NCBI RefSeq assembly: GCF_002993285.1
Contig: NZ_CP027433.1
Location: 3,162,001-3,226,000 of the forward strand
Source: Gordonia iterans
GTDB taxonomy: Bacteria; Actinomycetota; Actinomycetes; Mycobacteriales; Mycobacteriaceae
Length of the DNA: 64,000 bases
Reading direction: 5' to 3'
Positions within the stretch are counted from its first letter, which is position 1, and each line of letters starts with the position of its first letter. Shown one piece after another: positions 51,446-57,949 of this stretch. A program made the translations under genes and the position numbers. The notes under the pieces were generated by a model that saw only the letters and a program-made list of their open reading frames with translations, made no database searches and was not told the DNA's origin.

Positions 51446-52609
51446 ATGATGATCCGGCATCCTCGACTCCGCACCACTCTCGCGGCAGCGACCGCCGCGG
51501 CCGCCCTGGCCGCCGGCGCGTTCACCGCGGCGCAGGCGATCGCCGACCCGGAGTCCGCTCCCCCGGTCGCCGCCGCGCCCGGCCAGACCCCCGGCGCGGT
51601 CTACGCCAACCAGGTGCTGCCCGCGGCAAGCCTGCCCGCGGGCGCCTCGGCCGGCCAGCGCTACAGCTACTGGACCACCGGCGTCGACGAGCGTCTGCAT
51701 CTGGCGATCGCCACCGTCGTCGAGCCCAAGGGCACCAAGCCGGCCGGCGGCTGGCCGGTGGTGGTGAACGCCCCGGCGGGGTACGGCGTGGCCGAAACCT
51801 GCAACGCGTCCGTCTCCCGCGACGCCGCCGACGCCGACACCGTCACCCAACTGCTGCGCCGCGGCTACGCGGTGATCACCCCCGACTACGGGGCCATCGG
51901 TGCGAGCTCCGCGCCGCAGTACATCGACCACACGGTGGCCGCCCGCAACATCGTCGACGCGGTGCTGGCCGGGGTCGTCGTGGACGGCGACGTGTCGCCG
52001 CGCTGGGCGATCCTCGGCGACGCCCAGGGCGCGGGCGCCGCGATCGCCCTGGCCCGCCGGGCGGCCGCCTGGCAGAACGGCGACGTCGACTTCCGCGGTG
52101 CCGCCGCCACGAGCATTCCGGCCGGGCTCGACGTGCTGGTCAGCGGGCTCAAGCCGGGCTCGCCCGCGGTCAGCGAGTCGGTCACCGCGGACGTCGTCTA
52201 TGCCCTCGCCTCCCTGGATGCCAAGCAGCTGGAGTCGACGCTGTCGCCGAAGGGCCGGCAGCTGGTGGCCGCCGCCAAGAAGGACTCGTGCGCACCTGAT
52301 TTGCGCAAGGCCGTCCGCGGAGTAGCGCTCGGCGACCTGGTGTCCAAGCCGATCGCGTCGAACCGGACGCTCGCACGCCAGCTGCAGGGCTCATTGACGC
52401 TGCCCCGCAGCGGATTCAGCCGGCCGCTGCTGCTCAGCCAGACCCTGCACGACGACTCCGTCATCCTGCACGAGTCGCTGCGCTTCCTGGCCGACGCGCA
52501 GCTGGCGAGCAACAAGGTGACGGCCAAGAGCTACCTGACGGGCGATCCCGGCGACGCCGAGCGCCAGGAGCAGTCCGCCGCGCTCACCTTCCTCGACAAG
52601 CTCTTCTGA
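51446..52609 (+). CDS. Secretory lipase-like alpha/beta-hydrolase lacking the nucleophile serine
   Basis: A 387-residue exported protein with a signal peptide (AALAAGAFTAAQAIAD) and an alpha/beta-hydrolase fold like the secretory lipase (LIP, PF03583) group: GWPVVVNAPAGYGVAETCNA, RRGYAVITPDYGAIG, HTVAARNIVDAV and LLLSQTLHDDSVILHES (likely His region). The expected nucleophile elbow GxSxG reads GDAQGAG: alanine stands at the catalytic position (bases GGC GAC GCC CAG GGC, about 52018). The rest of the frame is intact, so it may be a non-catalytic homologue. Third secreted gene in a row. Confidence 0.8.
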   Translation: MMIRHPRLRTTLAAATAAAALAAGAFTAAQAIADPESAPPVAAAPGQTPGAVYANQVLPAASLPAGASAGQRYSYWTTGVDERLHLAIATVVEPKGTKPAGGWPVVVNAPAGYGVAETCNASVSRDAADADTVTQLLRRGYAVITPDYGAIGASSAPQYIDHTVAARNIVDAVLAGVVVDGDVSPRWAILGDAQGAGAAIALARRAAAWQNGDVDFRGAAATSIPAGLDVLVSGLKPGSPAVSESVTADVVYALASLDAKQLESTLSPKGRQLVAAAKKDSCAPDLRKAVRGVALGDLVSKPIASNRTLARQLQGSLTLPRSGFSRPLLLSQTLHDDSVILHESLRFLADAQLASNKVTAKSYLTGDPGDAERQEQSAALTFLDKLF

Positions 52610-52611
52610 CA

Positions 52612-52802
52612 CCCCTCGCTGGTCGAGCGAAGCGTCGTCCTGAGCAGGCGTGGCGGAGCCTGCGTAAGACGGTTCCTGAGCCTGTCGAAGGACACGCGGT
52701 CGAAGGGTCGAGACCCCTCGCTGGTCGAGACCCCTCGCTGGTCGAGCACCCTCGCTGGTCGAGCGGAGTCGAGACCTCCCCGCCGGTCGAAGAGTCGAGA
52801 CC
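52612..52802. repeat. Mixed dispersed repeats between convergent genes
   Basis: About 190 bases made of CTCGCTGGTCGAG units (x4, some within GAGACCCCTCGCTGGTCGAG), one TTCCTGAGCCTGTCGAAGGA and two GGTCGAAG(A/G)GTCGAGACC. Both the CTGGTCGAG and TTCGACAGGCTCA families occur here side by side. Lies between the lipase-like and the minus-strand secreted gene. Confidence 0.85.
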
Positions 52803-52804
52803 AC

Positions 52805-53329
52805 CTACACAGACGGCGCCGAGCCACGGCACGACGAGAACTGCGGGTTCACCATCGGCACAAAGGCCACGGCGCCGATCTTCTGGTGAATCGTGAAGTG
52901 CACCTGGCCGCGGCCCGGATGAATCACGGCCTGCCAGGTGACCCGGTTGGTGGTGGTCGGCACAAAGACCGATCCGCGCTTGCCGGTGGTCACGTTGCGC
53001 CACTTCACCCGCGTCTCGATGGTGTACGTGCCGATGTTCGGCAGTCCACCCGGCCGCGGTCCGGTGGCGATCAGCTCGATCGCCGGGCCGGGCAGCCCGT
53101 CGGAGGGGAAGCGCACCTTGTTCCATACGCTGACCCGGATCGGAAGTTGTGGGCCCGGGAACGGATCGGCGCTGTTGCAGCGGATGGTCTTCACATAGTT
53201 ACGCAGTTCGGGCTCGGCCGCGGCCTCCCCGGCGACCAGCGTGCCGCCCGCCGTGGCGGCAGCGAGGCCGACGACGGCAGCGGCGCGGGCACGGCGGGAC
53301 GGGCGCTGGGAGTTCAGAAGACGGCGCAT
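52805..53329 (-). CDS. Secreted protein of unknown function (174 aa)
   Basis: A signal peptide (RRARAAAVVGLAAATAGGTL then AAAEP) is followed by a ~135-residue beta-rich domain: ELRNYVKTIRCNSADPFPGP, LPIRVSVWNKVRFPSDGLPG, IGTYTIETRVKWRNVTTGKR, TTTNRVTWQAVIHPGRG and a second Cys near the end (FSSCRGS), suggesting one disulfide. Unknown family; I do not recognise a function. Similar small secreted beta proteins are common in Mycobacteriales. Confidence 0.78.
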   Translation of the reverse strand: MRRLLNSQRPSRRARAAAVVGLAAATAGGTLVAGEAAAEPELRNYVKTIRCNSADPFPGPQLPIRVSVWNKVRFPSDGLPGPAIELIATGPRPGGLPNIGTYTIETRVKWRNVTTGKRGSVFVPTTTNRVTWQAVIHPGRGQVHFTIHQKIGAVAFVPMVNPQFSSCRGSAPSV

Positions 53330-53384
53330 GAGTACTGAGTGTGCCAGGTGTCACACTCGATCACGGGCACTTACAGTAGTTGCC

Positions 53385-53945
53385 ATGGCCGATCTACACC
53401 TCACGATGGACCCCGTCGCCGACGAGCTGATCTCCCGCGATCCGTTCGCCCTGCTCATCGGCGGTCTCCTGGATCAGCAGTTCCCCATGGAGCGAGCGTT
53501 CGCCGGACCGGTCAAGATCGTCGAGCGCTTCGGGAACCTGGACCCGGCGCAGATCGCCGCGGCCGACCCCGAGGCCTTCGCCGAACTCTGCGCCACCCCG
53601 CCCGCAGTCCACCGCTACGGCCGGTCGATGGCCGGGCGGATCCAGCAACTCGCACAGGTGATCGTCGACGAGTACGACGGCGACGCGGCGCAGGTGTGGA
53701 CCGAGGCCGAGTCCGGCCGCGACCTGGCCCGGCGCCTGGAGGGCCTGCCCGGCTACGGCAAAGCGAAGGTCAAGATGTTCGTCGCCCTGCTGGGCAAACA
53801 ACTCGGCGTGCAGCCTCCCGGCTGGGAGAAGATCGCCGGCGACTACAGCCAGGACGGCTACCGGTCCATCGCCGACGTCGTCGATCAGGAGTCCCTGCTG
53901 AAGGTGCGCGAGTACAAGAAGATGAAGAAGGCGCAGTCCAAGTAG
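53385..53945 (+). CDS. HhH-GPD base-excision-repair-like protein
   Basis: A 186-residue protein with the core of HhH-GPD DNA glycosylases. PFALLIGGLLDQQFPMERAF is the start, and LARRLEGLPGYGKAKVKMFVALL is the helix-hairpin-helix. In most HhH-GPD glycosylases a Lys or Asp follows the hairpin; here LGVQPPGWEKIAGDYSQDGY carries the candidate Asp. It lacks an Fe-S cluster. The family is widespread in actinobacteria and not well studied. ATG 53385 lies seven bases after TACAGT, a leaderless start. Confidence 0.88.
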   Translation: MADLHLTMDPVADELISRDPFALLIGGLLDQQFPMERAFAGPVKIVERFGNLDPAQIAAADPEAFAELCATPPAVHRYGRSMAGRIQQLAQVIVDEYDGDAAQVWTEAESGRDLARRLEGLPGYGKAKVKMFVALLGKQLGVQPPGWEKIAGDYSQDGYRSIADVVDQESLLKVREYKKMKKAQSK

Positions 53946-54001
53946 CGTCCGCATCGGCCGACGGGTGACCTTGCCAACGAGTAACGGTAAGATTCTCGCC
54001 T

Positions 54002-55036
54002 ATGACTGAGTCAAGCCTCCAGGCGAGCGACGTGGTGAAGCTTCCCGTTCGGCTGGGTTTCGCCGCCGCGGGCATCGCCCTCGGCACCGTCGAATCGGCG
54101 ATCAACGTCGCACGCGTCGCGGTGACCGGCGTGGAGACCGAGGTGAACGCGGCGCTGGGCATCCGCGGAGGCAGCGAAGTGGCCTCCACCGGCGCTCCCC
54201 TGCAGATTCTGGCCCAGGTCGCGACCTTGCTCGCACCGGACCGCCCGGTCGGACGGCTGCTCGCGCCGAATGGCCCGCTCGACCGGCTGAGCCGGCGCGG
54301 CGGTGTCATCGACCGCCTCACCGCCTCCGACGGCCTCCTGGAGAAGCTCACCGCCAAGGGCGGTCTGCTCGACATGATGACCGACGAGAACGGCGCACTG
54401 ATGCGGGTGGCGGCCAAGGACGGCCCCATCGACCGGCTCACCCGCGACGGCGGCGTCATCGACCAGTTCACCGAGAACGACGGCATCCTCGACCGCCTCA
54501 CCAAGCCCGGCGGCGCCATCGACCTCCTGACCGACGAGAACGGTGCGCTGATGCGCATCGCCGCCAAAGACGGCCCGCTCGATCGACTCACCCGGCCGGG
54601 CGGCGTGATCGACCAGATCACCGAGAACGAGGGCATCCTGGAACGCCTCACCAGCCAGGGCGGCGTCGTCGACAAACTGACCGCACCCGACGGGGTACTG
54701 GAGAAGCTCGCCCAGCCCGGCGGCGTGCTCGACCGCGCCGCCAGCGACGACGGCCTGCTCGACCAGCTGGTCGGAGAGGGCGGCGCATTGGAGCAGATCA
54801 TCGCGCCCGGCGGCCCGCTCGACAAGTTCGCCGAGCTGTCCGAGACCCTCGCCGCCCTTCCCCCGAACCTGGCCGAGATGCAGGAGACCGTCGACCACCT
54901 CAACGAGGTGGTGGAGCTCCTGAACCGCTCCGTCGCCCCGATCGGCGGCCTCGCCGACCGCCTGCCGAAGCGGCTCACCCGCGGGAATCCGCGCGCCGTG
55001 TCGCAGCAGGCGGCGATCGACAACTACGTCGAGTGA
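54002..55036 (+). CDS. Decapeptide-repeat protein (344 aa)
   Basis: A 344-residue protein of unknown function. Residues 14-42 form a hydrophobic/amphipathic helix (LPVRLGFAAAGIALGTVESA). From residue 91 to 280 there are 19 consecutive decapeptides without any gap; Gly is the first residue of every unit (91, 101 ... 271). The consensus is G(V/L/A/P)(I/L)(D/E)(R/K)(L/M)(T/A)xx(G/D/N). Units 121-170 and 171-220 are a clear 50-residue higher-order duplication. The carboxyl part (281-344) is helical with an LNEVVELLNRSVAPIGGLAD end. It may form a solenoid. ATG 54002 follows TAAGAT by eight bases. I do not recognise the family. Confidence 0.85.
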   Translation: MTESSLQASDVVKLPVRLGFAAAGIALGTVESAINVARVAVTGVETEVNAALGIRGGSEVASTGAPLQILAQVATLLAPDRPVGRLLAPNGPLDRLSRRGGVIDRLTASDGLLEKLTAKGGLLDMMTDENGALMRVAAKDGPIDRLTRDGGVIDQFTENDGILDRLTKPGGAIDLLTDENGALMRIAAKDGPLDRLTRPGGVIDQITENEGILERLTSQGGVVDKLTAPDGVLEKLAQPGGVLDRAASDDGLLDQLVGEGGALEQIIAPGGPLDKFAELSETLAALPPNLAEMQETVDHLNEVVELLNRSVAPIGGLADRLPKRLTRGNPRAVSQQAAIDNYVE

Positions 55037-55040
55037 GTCG

Positions 55041-56411
55041 CTACTTGGCGATCCGACGCAGACGCACGTTCGCGAACTCGCCGAGACCCCACGGCCCCAG
55101 CTCGCGCCCGTAGCCAGACGCCTTGACGCCGCCGAACGGCAGACCCGGCAGCGTGGTGCCGTGCTCGTTCACCATTGCCATGCCGACGTCGAGGCGGTCG
55201 GCCAGCGCGGTAGCCCGCTCCACATCCGTGCTCCACACCGACCCGGACAGCCCGTAGTCGACGTCGTTGGCCAGTTCCACGGCCTGATCGTCGTCGCTCA
55301 CCGAATAGACGACGGCGACCGGGCCGAAGATCTCCTCGCGATACGCGTCCATCTCCGGCGTGATCCCGGTGAGCACCGCCGGCGCCATGAACGCGCCCGG
55401 CCGGTCGAGGGCCTCGCCGCCGGTGTGCAGCGTGGCGCCCTGCGCCACCGCCCGCCTCACCTGCTCCACCACCTGGTCACGAGCGGCCACCGACGAGAGC
55501 GGACCGACCTGCGTCTCCGGATCGGCGGGGTCACCGACTGCCGCGCCCTCGAACGCGGCGGTCAGCTGAGCCACGAAGTCGTCGTACAGCTCCTCGTGCA
55601 CGATGAACCGCTTCGGCGAGTTGCAGGCCTGCCCGCAGTTCATCAGCCGGCCCTTCGCCGCACCGGCCGCCGTGGCTGCGACGTCCGGGGTGTCGAGCAG
55701 GATGAACGCATCCGATCCGCCGAGCTCGAGCACCGACTTCTTGAGATGCTTGGCGGCGGTCTGCGCCACCGCGGCGCCGGCCCGGCCGCTGCCGGTCAGC
55801 GACACGCCCTGGATCCGCTTGTCGGCGATGATGTCCGCCGCCTGCTCGTTGGTCACGTACACGTTGATGTACGCATCACGCGGTACACCAGCAGCGTGCG
55901 CGATCTCTTCCATCACCGCGGACGACGCCGCGCAGATCGGCGCATGCTTGAGCACGATCGTGTTGCCCAGCAACAGATTCGGGGCCGCGAAACGCGCCAC
56001 CTGATAGTAGGGGAAGTTCCACGGCATGATCCCGAGCAGCGGACCGATCGGCGTCCGGGTGACGATCGACGACGCCGCGCCCTGCGGATCGAGCTCCTCG
56101 GACTCCAGCAGCGCCGGACCGTGCTCTGCGTACCAGTCGTAGATCATCGCGGTGAGCATCAGCTCCCCCTGTGCCTGAGCGGGCGGCTTGCCCATCTCGG
56201 TGGAGACCAGCTCGGCGAGCTCACCGATCCGGTCCCGGTACGCGGCCGCGGTGGCACGCAGCATCCGGACGCGCTCGTCGATCGACGTCTCGCGCCAATG
56301 CTTGTACGCCTCGGCCGACCGAGCGAGAACCTCTTGCACCTCCTCGTCGCTCAGGGTGTCGAAGGTGCGCTCGACGGCGCCGGTCGCGGGATTCTCGGTG
56401 ACGTAGGTCAT
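55041..56411 (-). CDS. NAD(P)-dependent succinate-semialdehyde dehydrogenase-type enzyme
   Basis: A 456-residue aldehyde dehydrogenase. It has the substrate-side pattern of GabD-like enzymes: PIGPLLGIMPWNFPYYQVARF, NTIVLKHAP, VSLTGSGRAGAAV, LELGGSDAFILLD (general-base Glu) and the catalytic Cys in NCGQACNSPKRFIV. The carboxyl part has GLSGSVWSTD and LPFGGVKASGYGRELG. It probably oxidises succinate semialdehyde or a related aldehyde to the acid. ATG 56411 follows TAGAGT by seven bases. Convergent with the decapeptide-repeat gene; the stops are four bases apart. Confidence 0.9.
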   Translation of the reverse strand: MTYVTENPATGAVERTFDTLSDEEVQEVLARSAEAYKHWRETSIDERVRMLRATAAAYRDRIGELAELVSTEMGKPPAQAQGELMLTAMIYDWYAEHGPALLESEELDPQGAASSIVTRTPIGPLLGIMPWNFPYYQVARFAAPNLLLGNTIVLKHAPICAASSAVMEEIAHAAGVPRDAYINVYVTNEQAADIIADKRIQGVSLTGSGRAGAAVAQTAAKHLKKSVLELGGSDAFILLDTPDVAATAAGAAKGRLMNCGQACNSPKRFIVHEELYDDFVAQLTAAFEGAAVGDPADPETQVGPLSSVAARDQVVEQVRRAVAQGATLHTGGEALDRPGAFMAPAVLTGITPEMDAYREEIFGPVAVVYSVSDDDQAVELANDVDYGLSGSVWSTDVERATALADRLDVGMAMVNEHGTTLPGLPFGGVKASGYGRELGPWGLGEFANVRLRRIAK

Positions 56412-56421
56412 GCTTCGCACT

Positions 56422-57879
56422 CTACGGCGAAATCGCCTTCGTGAGGAGATCGATCACGGAGGCGGCGTCGGGCACCGCGTCCGGGTCCGACGTGACCGAG
56501 ATCGTCACCGTCGAACCGAGCCCGTGCAGGCCGATCGTCATGGCATGGGCGGCGGACAGCGCCGGGAAACCGGCGGTGAACAGCACCTCTCCCCCGTCGA
56601 GCGTCAGATCGGCGGGCCCGCGATTCACCGACGACACCACGGTCGCACCGGCGACGTACGACGGCGCCTCGCCGGTGGCGCTCAGCCGCGCCGCGAGCGC
56701 ACGCAGCACCGGCGGGGTGATCTCCGCGGCCCGGCGCTGAGCCCACGCGGCCAGTCCGCTCCGCCGGTCACCGGCACGGGCGTCGGCGATCTCCGCGGCG
56801 ACGGCCGCGACTCGCTCGGGAAACTCCAGATCGGCCCTCAGCCGGATGGTCACGTTGTGAAAGTCGTTGCGGGGTTGGGAGACTGACCGCTTCTTCGTGG
56901 GTGGTTTCGACTCGTGGCTCCTGAGCTCCGTGGAAGGGCTGCGCTCGCTCAACCATCGAAGAGAACCCCACCTCCGATCAGGCGGTCCCGGTCCGGCCGC
57001 GAGCGAATGCCCCACGGTCAGCTCGACGGCGAGCTCCGGGGCGGCGTCGCCGAGACACTCCGACAGCACGTCCGCGAGAACGGACAAGAAGGCGACGGTG
57101 ACCGCGGGTCGTCGCGCATCGCCTCCAGCGGCAGCCCGCAGCGTGTCGACATCGGTCACGATGACGTCGATCCGGCGACGCGGTCCGGCCGGGCGGTTGA
57201 AGACGCTCGCCGGGAGCGGGTCGGGGCCGGCCGTCCGCGGCCCGTCGCCGGACCAGGACAGGAGTCCAAGACCGAGTCCCGCGGCCACGCGCACCGGCAC
57301 CTGCAGCGCGCCGCCGACCGCGGCGAGCACACCGGGCGGACGCGCCGCAGGCACCGCCCCGGGCGGCACCGAACCCCCGAACAACGCGCGCGCCAGCGCC
57401 GACGCTCCACGCCCGTCAGCGAGCGCGTGCGACACCTGGAAGACGACGACCCAGACCGGACCGTCGGCGCACGGCGCACCGGTCGACGGCCCGAGCAGAT
57501 GCAGCCGCCACGGCCGCACCGTCGCCTCGAGCCCCTCGGTCAGCAGGCCGGCAACCTGCGCACGACAACGATCCCAGGTGTCGGCGCCGTCGTGCACCAC
57601 GAAGGCATCGTCGTCGATCGGCGCGGGACACCACCGAGGGAAGGCGAGGTCGGCCGGTGCGGGCGCGACGCGCAGGTGCAGCTCGTCGACGGCTTCGGCA
57701 CGGCGACGCAGGGAATCGAGCACTCTGCGTCGATCGCCCGCGCCGCCCGGGGTTTGGTCTCGACTCCGCTCGACCAGCGAAGTCGGGCGCAGGGAGAAGC
57801 AGTAGAGCAGGAACTGGTCGTTGACGCGGTGGCGCGAACGCCAGAACATGTCCGCATCCGCCGGGGCCAACTCGCCCAT
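56422..57879 (-). CDS. WS/DGAT-like acyltransferase with repeat insertions
   Basis: A 485-residue protein of the wax ester synthase/diacylglycerol acyltransferase family. The catalytic motif HHxxxDG appears as SHALADG in VVVFQVSHALADGRGASAL (first His replaced by Ser). The carboxyl part is DUF1298-like (TVVSSVNRGPADLTLDG, FTAGFPALSAAHAMTIGLHG). Two pieces of dispersed repeat are in frame: SLVERSRDQTPGG (~residue 31-43) and LSERSPSTELRSHES (~residue 305-320). Both lie at loops and the frame stays open. GGGGAGG precedes ATG 57879. Substrates are unknown. Confidence 0.82.
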   Translation of the reverse strand: MGELAPADADMFWRSRHRVNDQFLLYCFSLRPTSLVERSRDQTPGGAGDRRRVLDSLRRRAEAVDELHLRVAPAPADLAFPRWCPAPIDDDAFVVHDGADTWDRCRAQVAGLLTEGLEATVRPWRLHLLGPSTGAPCADGPVWVVVFQVSHALADGRGASALARALFGGSVPPGAVPAARPPGVLAAVGGALQVPVRVAAGLGLGLLSWSGDGPRTAGPDPLPASVFNRPAGPRRRIDVIVTDVDTLRAAAGGDARRPAVTVAFLSVLADVLSECLGDAAPELAVELTVGHSLAAGPGPPDRRWGSLRWLSERSPSTELRSHESKPPTKKRSVSQPRNDFHNVTIRLRADLEFPERVAAVAAEIADARAGDRRSGLAAWAQRRAAEITPPVLRALAARLSATGEAPSYVAGATVVSSVNRGPADLTLDGGEVLFTAGFPALSAAHAMTIGLHGLGSTVTISVTSDPDAVPDAASVIDLLTKAISP

Positions 57880-57949
57880 CGCACCTCCCCGTCCGTCGAT
57901 CTGACTCAAGGGTAAGGTGCGGATGCATGCCACGCGAAGGAGTCCGCCC

